The notes: generated by a model from the sequence alone, not told the origin. 64,000 nucleotides of DNA from Flavobacterium sp. N2820 (GCF_025947285.1 NZ_CP110008.1:1054001-1118000); one strand, 5' to 3'. Numbered from the stretch's first letter, positions 25,596-33,535 are shown. Translations and numbers: made by a program.

Positions 25596-26876
25596 TTACT
25601 GATTATTGTCCATTTCTTCCTGTTTCTCCGAAATTGTCCTGTATGCATTCTCTACCATTACGATACCATCATCAACGACAACACCAATTGCCAGAGCAAT
25701 CCCCGTTAGTGACATAATGTTTGAAGAAATACCAAATGCTTCGAGTAAAATAAAGCCAATAGCCACAGATATTGGTAATTGAATGAGTATAATTAAAGCG
25801 CTTCGCCAATGAAAAAGAAAAAGTAGTACAACAATTGAAACGACAATCATTTCTTCTATTAAAGTGCCTTTAACAGATGCGATTGCTTTTTCTATTAATT
25901 CACTTCGGTCATAAGACGTTTTAAAAGTAACTCCTTCGGGCAATCCTTTTTCGACTTCTTTCATTTTCTCTTTTACTGCCGTGATTACTTTGTCAGCATT
26001 TTCACCATAACGCATTACCACAATTCCGCCAACAACTTCACCATTGCCATTTTCATCAAAAATACCTAGTCTCAAATCGCCACCCATTTGTATTGAACCA
26101 ATATCTTTAACTTTTACCGGAACGGAATTATAGTTTTTAATAGCAATGTCTTCTACATCTTTTATGTTTTTGATGTAGCCCAAGCCCCTAACGATATAGG
26201 ACATATTGCTCATTTCAAATTTTCTTCCTCCAACGTCATTATTATTTGTTTTGACAGCATTCATTACTTCCATCATACTGACGTTGTAGTATTGCATTTT
26301 CAATGGATCCAACACTAATTGATATTGCTTTTCAAATCCACCAAAGGAAGCCACTTCGGCAACTCCTGGAACGGTTTGCAAGGCAAATTTCACGTACCAA
26401 TCTTGCAAGGCTCTTTGTTCTCCCAAGTCCATACCTTTCGCATTTAAATGATACCAAAAAACGTGACCCACACCTGTGCCATCAGGACCCAAGGTTGGTA
26501 CTACATTTTGTGGTAATAATCGTTGTGCATAATTTAATCTTTCTAGAACCCGAGTTCTTGCCCAATATATATCGACATCATCTTCAAAAATGATGTAGAC
26601 AAAGCTCATCCCAAACATCGAAGCACCCCGAATATTTTTGACTTTTGGAATGCCTTGCAGGTTTGAAACCAAAGGATAAGTGACTTGATCTTCCATTACT
26701 TGTGGGCTTCTTCCCATCCACTCCGTAAACACGATAACTTGATTTTCGGATAAATCAGGAATGGCGTCAATGGGGTTTTGTTGGACGCTGTAAACTCCCC
26801 AAGCAAATAAGCAAGCTGAAACCAGCAAGACAACGGCTCGATTTCGTAGTGAGAATGTTATTAATTTTTCTACCAT
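25596..26876 (-). CDS. CusA-like RND permease, N-terminal half (split gene)
   Basis: These 426 residues cover TM1, the first periplasmic porter region (NPIDAIPDLSENQVIVFTEW; DVDIYWARTRVLERL; GVAEVASFGGFEKQYQL) and TM2-4 up to the proton-relay segment GVVVDDGIVMVENAYR. The frame then ends with EEMDNNQ and a TAA. This point is the short cytoplasmic loop after TM4, where a break would least disturb folding. The motif around the TM4 aspartates is of the monovalent Cu/Ag class rather than the CzcA class. The cause is a frame change: the following half starts at an ATG in another frame, so a single nonsense mutation does not explain it. Confidence 0.87.
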   Translation of the reverse strand: MVEKLITFSLRNRAVVLLVSACLFAWGVYSVQQNPIDAIPDLSENQVIVFTEWMGRSPQVMEDQVTYPLVSNLQGIPKVKNIRGASMFGMSFVYIIFEDDVDIYWARTRVLERLNYAQRLLPQNVVPTLGPDGTGVGHVFWYHLNAKGMDLGEQRALQDWYVKFALQTVPGVAEVASFGGFEKQYQLVLDPLKMQYYNVSMMEVMNAVKTNNNDVGGRKFEMSNMSYIVRGLGYIKNIKDVEDIAIKNYNSVPVKVKDIGSIQMGGDLRLGIFDENGNGEVVGGIVVMRYGENADKVITAVKEKMKEVEKGLPEGVTFKTSYDRSELIEKAIASVKGTLIEEMIVVSIVVLLFLFHWRSALIILIQLPISVAIGFILLEAFGISSNIMSLTGIALAIGVVVDDGIVMVENAYRTISEKQEEMDNNQ

Positions 26877-26881
26877 TATTT

Positions 26882-27352
26882 TTAATTTTGTGATGAAATA
26901 CTATCTTCTATTTTATTTATCCAATCCAAAACTTTCTTTTTTTGTGAGGCTGTAAGGATTGCATTTTTATGAATTAAAGTATAAGAACTCAAAGGCATTT
27001 CGTTTGATTCGATTTCTTTACTTATAGCTTTCAATTTGCTGTTTTGCCTGCGTTTTGAATAATTTCCAAATTCATTAAAATTCAATTCCTCTTTACCTTC
27101 TTTTATATGTCTTTCCATAAAAAAACGAGCGGGTTGAATGTAAGAATACCAAGGATAATAGGTGTTGTTACTGTGGCAATCATAACAAGAAGTTCGCAAA
27201 ATGATTTCAACATTTTTAGGAACATTATAGACTTTTGTAAAATTGCCAGTTATATCCTGCTCAAAACTTTCGTTACGAGCAGGTTGATACAACTGCATCA
27301 GCAAAAAAATAATTAACCCAATAAAAAGTATTTTTTTGATGATTTTTTTCAT
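26882..27352 (-). CDS. haem-binding domain protein (single c-type haem), membrane anchored
   Basis: This 156-residue protein has an N-terminal membrane segment (about residues 5-21) and a c-type haem site CYDCHSN (CxxCH, near residue 56). The surrounding NNTYYPWYSYIQP pattern and a helical remainder ending VLDWIN are characteristic of the Bacteroidota haem-binding domain family (PF14376 type). It probably sits in the periplasm as a redox or haem carrier. It is one base from the DUF3347 gene and five bases from the pump gene. A redox link to Cu(I)/Cu(II) conversion is inferred from the neighbourhood. Confidence 0.85.
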   Translation of the reverse strand: MKKIIKKILFIGLIIFLLMQLYQPARNESFEQDITGNFTKVYNVPKNVEIILRTSCYDCHSNNTYYPWYSYIQPARFFMERHIKEGKEELNFNEFGNYSKRRQNSKLKAISKEIESNEMPLSSYTLIHKNAILTASQKKKVLDWINKIEDSISSQN

Positions 27353-27353
27353 A

Positions 27354-28049
27354 CTAGTATTCTTTTTTTATAGAACCGCAAGTAGCCATTTCTTTTCCAA
27401 AATATGGATTTTTGATTTCTTTTGTTTCACTTATCCAAACAGCACCTTTGTTGTCATCTGCCATTGGGCAAAAATCCAGATATAGTTTTTGACTGGTTCC
27501 AAATAATTGAATTAAGTCATTCATATCCTTACTTAACATTACAAAATGTTCTCTTTGATGTTCTATCTTTCCTCCATTATCTCCAATATGCTCTGCGTGT
27601 TCTTTGGCATCATCTGCAATATCCAAATATTCTTTTTTTTGTTTTTCGCTTAAAACTTTGATGTCAAATCTGTCAAATGAGGTGAATAGTATTTTTGCTT
27701 TTTCGGCAGCACCATTTGTATCATCTTTAACCAATTTGTTTTTTAAATTTATGTAACTAATTAAAATATCCTCGATGTTAACATTGGATTGTGTTGTTGC
27801 AGCAGAGGATGCTTCTGTTGCTTTTTTTTCGTGAGGTGCTTGCGTTTGAGTTACCAGTTCGGTTAATTCCATACCACATTTGGAACATGTTTCATCTTTT
27901 TTTCCTTGAACCTCGGGATGCATTGGGCATGCATATAGTTCACTTGAATTTGCGGAAGTTTCTGTAGTGTTGTTTTCTGTTTCTTTGTTTTTTTGATTGC
28001 AAGAAACTAAAGTGATTGCTAAAATAGCTGTTAAAATAAGTGCTTTCAT
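27354..28049 (-). CDS. DUF3347 lipoprotein with N-terminal metal-binding module
   Basis: This 231-residue protein starts with a lipoprotein signal (TLVSCNQK), then a short metal-binding module (YACPMHPEVQ and CSKCGMELTE, about residues 40-67) and, after a Ser/Thr/Ala linker, a four-helix DUF3347 domain (about 90-225; CPMADDNKGAVWISETKEIK and PYFGKEMATCG at its end). DUF3347 proteins are found in Bacteroidota copper clusters next to Cus pumps and are thought to bind copper in the periplasm. A related domain is fused to an HMA domain in the first gene of this operon. Confidence 0.88.
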   Translation of the reverse strand: MKALILTAILAITLVSCNQKNKETENNTTETSANSSELYACPMHPEVQGKKDETCSKCGMELTELVTQTQAPHEKKATEASSAATTQSNVNIEDILISYINLKNKLVKDDTNGAAEKAKILFTSFDRFDIKVLSEKQKKEYLDIADDAKEHAEHIGDNGGKIEHQREHFVMLSKDMNDLIQLFGTSQKLYLDFCPMADDNKGAVWISETKEIKNPYFGKEMATCGSIKKEY

Positions 28050-28062
28050 ACTGTGTTATTTT

Positions 28063-28722
28063 TTAGTTATTAATTATTTTTTCTGCTTTATAATAAGAAT
28101 AAGTCCCGATTGATGTGTTGATATAATCTACTTCCCGAGCATTTTTAAATCCTGCATCAGTAATGTATTTTATCATCAATCCATTTACATTATCAGTGGT
28201 AGTTTTGAAACCGTCTAATAATTGAACTAAGTAAAAGAATAACCTCATCCATTTTGTTTTTGCTTTACCCCAATCTCCAATGATTAATTCTCCATTTGGT
28301 TTTAATATTCTATTAATCTCTAATAAACATTTCAATTTTGTAATCATGTCTAACTGATGAAAAACAAGAGAACTATAAACCTTGTCAATTGAATTATCTT
28401 CAAATGGTAACTTATTTCCATCATATAAAAAAAGAGGTGCTTCAATTCCTGTTTTTTTCAATTTATATTCTGCTATTGACTTAATCTTAGGGTCGATGTC
28501 AACTCCTTGTATGTTACAGTTAGGAAATCGTTGTTTGAGTATGATAATGTTTTGGGCTGTTCCGAAACCAAATTCTAAAATTTTTTCTTTCTCCTTTGGG
28601 TCAACAAAATCAATTAATCTGTTTCTGAACTTTTTTTCAGGCATTGTTACTTTTATAGCTAAATCATAGTAATCGCTTAAAAAATCATAACCTAATGCCG
28701 GGATAAATTTTGTTTCACTCAT
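28063..28722 (-). CDS. class I SAM-dependent methyltransferase in the copper operon
   Basis: This 219-residue cytosolic enzyme has a Rossmann SAM motif I (ILEFGFGTAQN, near residue 49), motif II (NIQGVDIDPKIK) and an acidic motif IV (VYSSLVFHQLD), as in UbiE-like methyltransferases; the substrate cannot be read. It has no signal peptide, so it is the only clearly cytosolic enzyme in the copper operon. It lies 7 bases from one neighbour and 13 from the other. Methylation of a metal, a metallophore or a lipid is possible, all unproven. Confidence 0.8.
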   Translation of the reverse strand: MSETKFIPALGYDFLSDYYDLAIKVTMPEKKFRNRLIDFVDPKEKEKILEFGFGTAQNIIILKQRFPNCNIQGVDIDPKIKSIAEYKLKKTGIEAPLFLYDGNKLPFEDNSIDKVYSSLVFHQLDMITKLKCLLEINRILKPNGELIIGDWGKAKTKWMRLFFYLVQLLDGFKTTTDNVNGLMIKYITDAGFKNAREVDYINTSIGTYSYYKAEKIINN

Positions 28723-28729
28723 CTTGATT

Positions 28730-29539
28730 TTATTTTGTTAAATCGAAAAAAGTATAGTACAGATTAAAATAAAAGCCATTTGGTGCTGAACGTACCATTG
28801 AACTCATTAATTCATGTCTGTAAGCTACATCAACTCTCGCTTGACTGTTGAAAATAAATTGAATTACAGGCACAACATCCAAATATGATTTACCGTTTTC
28901 GTTAATGGTTTGACCTGCAAATTCAACCATTAAATTGATATTGGTTTGTTTGAAACTAGTGTACTTTTTAGGGTACATTAATTTTCCAAAAGAAAGAGTG
29001 TAATTAGTGGCATTATCTCCTAATTCGTTTGGAAATGGATAATCTGGTTTGTTGTCAAAAGCTTTCTCAAAACTAATTGATGAACTAATTGCTAATTTTT
29101 TAATCAGTTTAGTAGCCACAATTCCAGATTCAAAACCCGTATTATGTCCCATAATTTCAATTTGTTCCTGATGTATGTCGGCATTATTGAAACTATATCT
29201 TCCAAAAGCTGCCATACGGAAATGACTGTTTAAATCATCTGTAGAATAAAAACGATATTTGGCATAAAAGCTTCCTCCCTCTGTTACTAAATCATTACTT
29301 CTGTTACTCACAAAAGCAGATGCACGAACCATCAAATTTTTATTAATCCCATATGTAACTTCGGGCATCAGATGATAACTATATCCTGATTTAAATTCTT
29401 CTTTAAAACGTGATTGAAGAAGATTGACACCTAATGAGTTTGCCGGAACATTACTAGCGGGATCTGTGATTAGAAACAGTTCTTGACTTACACTTTTTTG
29501 AATACTGAATAATATTATTAGAATAAAAAACTTTCTCAT
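28730..29539 (-). CDS. outer-membrane beta-barrel protein of the copper operon
   Basis: This 269-residue protein has a signal peptide (ending SVSQ, about residue 18) and a run of amphipathic strands ending in YYTFFDLTK, consistent with a 10- to 14-strand outer-membrane barrel. I do not recognise the family by name; it resembles the uncharacterised barrel-like proteins accompanying HMA genes in flavobacterial metal islands. It shares its final base with the start of the HMA protein gene, so the two are translationally coupled. It may pass or sense metal at the cell surface. Confidence 0.6.
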   Translation of the reverse strand: MRKFFILIILFSIQKSVSQELFLITDPASNVPANSLGVNLLQSRFKEEFKSGYSYHLMPEVTYGINKNLMVRASAFVSNRSNDLVTEGGSFYAKYRFYSTDDLNSHFRMAAFGRYSFNNADIHQEQIEIMGHNTGFESGIVATKLIKKLAISSSISFEKAFDNKPDYPFPNELGDNATNYTLSFGKLMYPKKYTSFKQTNINLMVEFAGQTINENGKSYLDVVPVIQFIFNSQARVDVAYRHELMSSMVRSAPNGFYFNLYYTFFDLTK

Positions 29540-30036
29540 TAGTTTAAAATTTTAATATGAAAATCATCTTCACTGTTTGCAACATAAGTCGAAATGTCCT
29601 TATATGATTTTGATAATTTTTTAAACTCTTTTTCTGTAACATAACCTTTATCAACTACTTGAAATTTAACAACTTCTGTAGTGTCTTTTTTGTCATTTAC
29701 TAAAATGTAAGGACTTTTACTAATGGTTTCAGCTTTGGCAGTTATCACTAATGATCCAATAAAAAAACCTGCTTTTTCTACTTTTTCCTTAAATGTTTTT
29801 GGACTTAATTCATTTCCTTCTTTAAGAGTTACGGTGAATGTGTTAGTATTTAAGTCAGTTTCAACATTGATAACTTCTGGTAATGCTTTAAGTTGCTTAT
29901 TTATAGCATTTGAACACATTGAGCAAGTTAAACCCGTTGCTCTAATTTCAGCTTTTACAATTTGTGCATTACTTTTTATTGAAAACATCAAAACCATTGA
30001 TGCAACGACCATATATACTTTATTTATTTTTTTCAT
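29539..30036 (-). CDS. secreted heavy-metal-associated (HMA) domain protein
   Basis: This 165-residue protein has a signal peptide (ending SNAQ, about residue 25) and an HMA fold starting EIRATGLTCSMCSNAIN, in which the CxxC pair binds Cu(I). After the 70-residue HMA domain an extra region (about 100-165) has no clear family. Being exported, it is likely to carry copper in the periplasm rather than serve the cytosolic ATPase. It lies one base from the TlpA-like gene. Confidence 0.87.
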   Translation of the reverse strand: MKKINKVYMVVASMVLMFSIKSNAQIVKAEIRATGLTCSMCSNAINKQLKALPEVINVETDLNTNTFTVTLKEGNELSPKTFKEKVEKAGFFIGSLVITAKAETISKSPYILVNDKKDTTEVVKFQVVDKGYVTEKEFKKLSKSYKDISTYVANSEDDFHIKILN

Positions 30037-30037
30037 T

Positions 30038-30502
30038 TTACTTTTCTATTAATTTAATTATTTCTTCTTCTGTTGGATTTTTTGCAATTAGAATACCTTC
30101 TTGATTGAACAAATATTTCGATGGTAATTCCTCTACACCAAATTGTATTGCTGTTTCAGCATCAAAACCTTTTGAGTCTATCAATTGGGTAAATTTAATT
30201 TTATCTTTTTCAACAGCTTTTAGCCATTTATTAGTATCTGTATCGATTGATATTCCTATTATTTCTATTTTATCAGGGCTAACTTCATTATGTAGTTTTA
30301 CTAACTTTTTATTGCCTAATCTGCAAGGACCACACCATGATGCCCAAAAATCAATTAATACATATTTCCCTTTAAAAGATGTAATATTTATCTCTGTATT
30401 ACTAGTACTTTTTAATGCTATTGATGGTATTGTATCTCCAACATCAATCTGTGCAGTGGCTATATTAGTAATTAAAAAAAATGCAAAAATTATTCTTCTC
30501 AT
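30038..30502 (-). CDS. TlpA-like thioredoxin-fold thiol-disulfide reductase
   Basis: This 154-residue protein has a signal peptide (ending ATAQ) and a thioredoxin domain with the redox motif WCGPC (in FWASWCGPCR, near residue 56) and the cis-Pro loop (EELPSKYLF). Such periplasmic reductases keep cysteines of copper-binding partners reduced. It is encoded between two Cys-containing HMA proteins, with 1- and 6-base gaps, which fits a role in recycling their CxxC pairs. The role is inferred; the fold and active site are clear. Confidence 0.92.
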   Translation of the reverse strand: MRRIIFAFFLITNIATAQIDVGDTIPSIALKSTSNTEINITSFKGKYVLIDFWASWCGPCRLGNKKLVKLHNEVSPDKIEIIGISIDTDTNKWLKAVEKDKIKFTQLIDSKGFDAETAIQFGVEELPSKYLFNQEGILIAKNPTEEEIIKLIEK

Positions 30503-30508
30503 TTTAGA

Positions 30509-31381
30509 TTATTTAATAGTTTCTACCGTTTTTCCACAAGTTAACATCATTGAGCCGTAGTAAGGATTTTTTACTGCATTTTCTTTACTTAACCAATTTG
30601 CACCTTTACCATCATTGTACATAGGGCAATGTTGGAAATAAACTGGAACCTCATACTTTGCAACTTTTAATAATGAATAAATGTCTTTTGATAATGTTGT
30701 AAAGTGATTTCGTTGTTTATTAATATCTTTTGATTTTGAAATCAGTTCAGTATCTTTTTTAATTTGATTTACAACTTTCATCCAAACCATATGAACATCC
30801 ATATCCAATTTGTCCATTTTAACATTGTTTATTGCAGTTAGTAATTCCTTTGAAGCAATTGAAGTTGTGTTACCATCAGAAGAAATCATAGCATCTTTTA
30901 CTACAAAATAGTTATCAAAAACAACTTTAAGTTGGTTAACTTCTTGAAGTACCATCTTTGAAGTTTCATTGTGGTTTACATGATTATTATGGATTTCAGT
31001 AGTTTCTTCCACTTTGATTTCTTCTTTAACTTGAACTTTAGCAACTCTGTCATATTGACAACATCCATGAAGATTGTCATAGACATCATCTGGTGCAAGA
31101 AACTTATCACTATCATATCCTGCTAATGCTATTCTTTTTAGTATTTCGTCTGGATTAGTTTTAGTAGTATCATAAGTTAAAGTGGCCATCTTAGAATCTT
31201 GATCCCAATCTACTTTAGCTACTTTTTTGATATTTCCTGCATTTTCGATTTTGGTTTCGCACATTCCACAGTTTCCATAAATCTTAACTGTTTCTGTTTT
31301 TGCATTTTTAATTTGTGCATTGACAGCAATACTAAGCAATATAAAAGTTGCTAGCATTATATTTTTAAATGAATTTTTCAT
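30509..31381 (-). CDS. HMA-DUF3347 fusion protein, first gene of the copper operon
   Basis: This 290-residue exported protein (signal peptide to about residue 21) has an HMA domain with YGNCGMCETKI (CxxC, near residue 36), a His-containing linker (HNNHVNHNE, near 132), and a C-terminal DUF3347 four-helix domain (about 140-290; VPVYFQHCPMYNDGKGANW). It probably binds periplasmic copper through both domains. It heads the 17-frame operon running to 13.5 kb. Its TlpA-like neighbour may reduce its cysteines. Upstream are two inverted repeats (31512-31552) that could be operator sites. Confidence 0.9.
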   Translation of the reverse strand: MKNSFKNIMLATFILLSIAVNAQIKNAKTETVKIYGNCGMCETKIENAGNIKKVAKVDWDQDSKMATLTYDTTKTNPDEILKRIALAGYDSDKFLAPDDVYDNLHGCCQYDRVAKVQVKEEIKVEETTEIHNNHVNHNETSKMVLQEVNQLKVVFDNYFVVKDAMISSDGNTTSIASKELLTAINNVKMDKLDMDVHMVWMKVVNQIKKDTELISKSKDINKQRNHFTTLSKDIYSLLKVAKYEVPVYFQHCPMYNDGKGANWLSKENAVKNPYYGSMMLTCGKTVETIK

Positions 31382-31511
31382 TTTAATAATGTATTAGTAA
31401 TCAAAGTGAATTCCTTTGATAAGTTGATAAAAAAATAATGAATTTCAGTTTACAAGTCTATCTGCTTGAAATAATTAAAAATAAACGGAAAGTAAACTGA
31501 TGATTAATCTG

Positions 31512-31552
31512 ATAGCAAAATGCTATAAATTTGACACACTAATGGCTGTCAA
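31512..31552. promoter_or_regulatory. two inverted repeats upstream of the copper operon
   Basis: ATAGCA-AAA-TGCTAT (31512-31526) and TTGACA-N10-TGTCAA (31531-31552) lie in the 180-base gap between the Cys-rich gene and the HMA-DUF3347 gene. The second looks like a dyad operator and the first could be a terminator stem or a second site. No metal-responsive regulator gene is visible nearby. Confidence 0.4.
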
Positions 31553-31561
31553 AAAAAGAAT

Positions 31562-31939
31562 TTAACCTATTTTAGGTATTAGCCAAATAGAATGAAAACC
31601 ATCTGAGATTGATGGTGCCGTGTATGAAAACTTAACTTTCTCTATTGAAGAATATTGAATAAAGTTAAATTTAAAAGTAATTTCTGGTATAAAAATGATT
31701 GAAGAAGAAGGACAAGTCATAGAACAACCACAATTTGCATGACCACAATCACCTTTACATCCATTTTCATCTTTGCTTTCAGAACTGTCATTACTACAAC
31801 AACATTTCTTTTCAGTTTTTTTAGATGAAACTTCTTTTTCACAAGAATGTTTTGAATTAGAGTTACCACAAGCCATAGCTGTACTAGGCATTAAAAACAT
31901 GCCTAGTAAAACTATTAATATTATGTGATATTTTTTCAT
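31562..31939 (-). CDS. small secreted Cys-rich protein, probable metal binder
   Basis: This 125-residue protein has a signal peptide ending AMA and then ten cysteines within about 55 residues (ACGNSNSKHSC; KKCCCSND; CKGDCGHANCGCSMTC). The spacing is metallothionein-like. The final residues are SIWLIPKIG after an aromatic-rich half. The Ser-Ile-Trp-x-x-Pro ending also occurs in the DUF6660-like protein at 5.8-6.1 kb, so both may belong to one loose family. It is read separately from the operon downstream, with its own TACATTTG -7 box. A role in binding Cu(I) in the periplasm is inferred from composition. Confidence 0.7.
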   Translation of the reverse strand: MKKYHIILIVLLGMFLMPSTAMACGNSNSKHSCEKEVSSKKTEKKCCCSNDSSESKDENGCKGDCGHANCGCSMTCPSSSIIFIPEITFKFNFIQYSSIEKVKFSYTAPSISDGFHSIWLIPKIG

Positions 31940-31958
31940 TTTTAATTTTAAAACATCA

Positions 31959-31966
31959 CAAATGTA
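31959..31966 (-). promoter_or_regulatory. Bacteroidota -7 box for the Cys-rich gene
   Basis: TACATTTG matches the TAnnTTTG -7 consensus of flavobacterial primary sigma factor promoters and ends 19 bases before the ATG of the Cys-rich gene. A matching -33 TTTG is not obvious. Confidence 0.4.
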
Positions 31967-31999
31967 TAAAAAATGAATTGTTGTTTGTATAAAATATTG

Positions 32000-33247
32000 T
32001 TAAATAGAGTTTTGGCAACTACGTCGATTTACATTGATTGAAAATTTATCTTTAAGTATTTTCATATCCTCACTAATTTTCTTGTCTAAAATCTTAGCGT
32101 AATGCTGCGTTGTTTTTAGATTGGTATGTCCTAACATTTTACTTACTGTTTCAATTGGAACCCCATTACTCAGCGTAACTGTTGTAGCAAAAGTATGTCG
32201 TGCAATATGGAATGTTAGTTCTTTATTGATTCCGCAAACAGTTGCAATTTCCTTAAGGTAAGAATTCATTTTTTGGTTTGACAATATTGGAAGTATTGTG
32301 CCCTTATTTTTATTAACAGGATAATCAGAATATTTATCCATGATATATTGAGCTGTTGGTAATAAAGGAATTTTTGAATTTGTATCGGTTTTCTGGCGGT
32401 TTTTGTTTATCCATTTATCACCATCAATTCCTAAAACAATATTATCCGGTGTTAGTTGTTTCACATCTATATATGCTAATCCTGTAAAGCAGCTGAAAAC
32501 AAATATGTCACGAACTAATTCCAAACGTTCTGAAACGAATTCTTTTTCCATCAAACTTTGAATTTCTTGTTCTGTCAAGAATTCACGTGTAACTTCTTTT
32601 ACTTTTGATTTGTAGTTAGCAAATGGGTCCTTATTCAGCCATCCATTGGCCAAGCAAATGTTAATAATCTTGTGAAAGTTTTTAATATACTTTACAGCTG
32701 TATTGTTCGCACACTTTCTTTCTGTACGAAGATAGAATTCATACTCGGTTATAAAAGCATGATCTATTTTCTCAATATCAATATCAGAAACTCTGTATTT
32801 CCATTGAAGAAAGTCTTTAGTATGTTTCAGGGATGTTTCATAACGTTCTAGTGTTCCAGGAGCGTACTCGCTTCCAACCAACTCTTTAATTTTTCGGTTG
32901 TGTTCTGTGAATATTGGGATTAGTAGTCGTTCGCGTTCTTTGATACCGAGTAAACGATTTTTAAATTCATCGTTGTTTAATGATACGCCATCTTTTAATA
33001 ATTCGAATTGGATTTCGTTTATTCGATTTCGTGTAAAATCAAGTAAGTTATTTATTGAACGAGCTTCTTCTGAATTACCCTTCATTTTGCTTAATTCAGT
33101 TGACCATTTCGATGGCTCAATAAATTTTTTAGTACTGTACTCAAATCGTTTTCCTTCGATTGTTAATCGCACATAAATTGGTAATAATCCATTACCATTG
33201 GCTTTGGTTGATTTTGCATAAAAATGCAATGTAACTTTTGAATTCAT
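32000..33247 (-). CDS. tyrosine recombinase/integrase of the element
   Basis: This 415-residue site-specific recombinase has the Bacteroidota phage-integrase layout: an Arm-DNA-binding domain (KVTLHFYAKSTK onwards), a SAM-like core-binding domain (about 110-205) and a catalytic domain with Arg near FSCFTGLAYIDVKQL, the HIARHTFATTV His-x-x-Arg motif, GHTN and the catalytic Tyr in TTQHYAKIL. It lies 288 bases from the 3' end of a tRNA-Ser gene, on the same strand and pointing away from it, the usual position next to the attachment site. Its last 15 to 35 codons are duplicated at 13366-13473, so the copper block lies between a complete and a truncated integrase. Confidence 0.95.
   Translation of the reverse strand: MNSKVTLHFYAKSTKANGNGLLPIYVRLTIEGKRFEYSTKKFIEPSKWSTELSKMKGNSEEARSINNLLDFTRNRINEIQFELLKDGVSLNNDEFKNRLLGIKERERLLIPIFTEHNRKIKELVGSEYAPGTLERYETSLKHTKDFLQWKYRVSDIDIEKIDHAFITEYEFYLRTERKCANNTAVKYIKNFHKIINICLANGWLNKDPFANYKSKVKEVTREFLTEQEIQSLMEKEFVSERLELVRDIFVFSCFTGLAYIDVKQLTPDNIVLGIDGDKWINKNRQKTDTNSKIPLLPTAQYIMDKYSDYPVNKNKGTILPILSNQKMNSYLKEIATVCGINKELTFHIARHTFATTVTLSNGVPIETVSKMLGHTNLKTTQHYAKILDKKISEDMKILKDKFSINVNRRSCQNSI
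32076..32107 (-). repeat. 32-bp exact direct repeat, right copy (integrase 3' end)
   Basis: This is the second copy of the sequence at 13442-13473, here inside the intact integrase gene and covering the catalytic-Tyr region (residues around HYAKILDKK). The next 30 bases downstream differ between copies, so they come from two related integrase genes rather than one recent duplication. Confidence 0.9.
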
Positions 33248-33387
33248 TTTTGGTAACCTTTAAGTTATTAATTAATTTACTTTAAAGTTTGCCACAAATC
33301 AAGATGTTTGAAAATTGAAAAGGTTATTGAACAGCTTACCAATAGTGGATTGGTTGAAATTTACTGCAACTAATTTTTCAATTTAGC

Positions 33388-33431
33388 GAGACCCAAAAAT
33401 TACTTTTTTATTAGGGTCTCGATGGGGTCTC
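33388..33431. repeat. GAGACCC/GGGTCTC repeats between integrase and tRNA
   Basis: GAGACCC (33388-33394) is followed by GGGTCTC at 33414-33420 and again at 33425-33431, giving an inverted and a direct repeat. The position, between the integrase promoter and the tRNA, suits integrase arm sites or part of the attachment region. No second copy is visible elsewhere in the window. Confidence 0.5.
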
Positions 33432-33477
33432 TTGATTTTTGAAAAAGAATGAATATTTTGAAAGGTAGTAAAAACAA

Positions 33478-33511
33478 AAAACCTCGAAATTCATAAGATT
33501 TTCGAGGTTTT
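33478..33511. terminator. bidirectional terminator behind the tRNA-Ser gene
   Basis: AAAACCTCGAAA and TTTCGAGGTTTT form a perfect 12-bp stem with a 10-base loop, 24 bases past the 3' end of the tRNA gene. The A and T ends of the stem give a run of T in either direction, so it can end transcription of the tRNA and of anything coming from the left. Confidence 0.85.
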
Positions 33512-33535
33512 GATAACTTTTGATAAGCTATTCCG

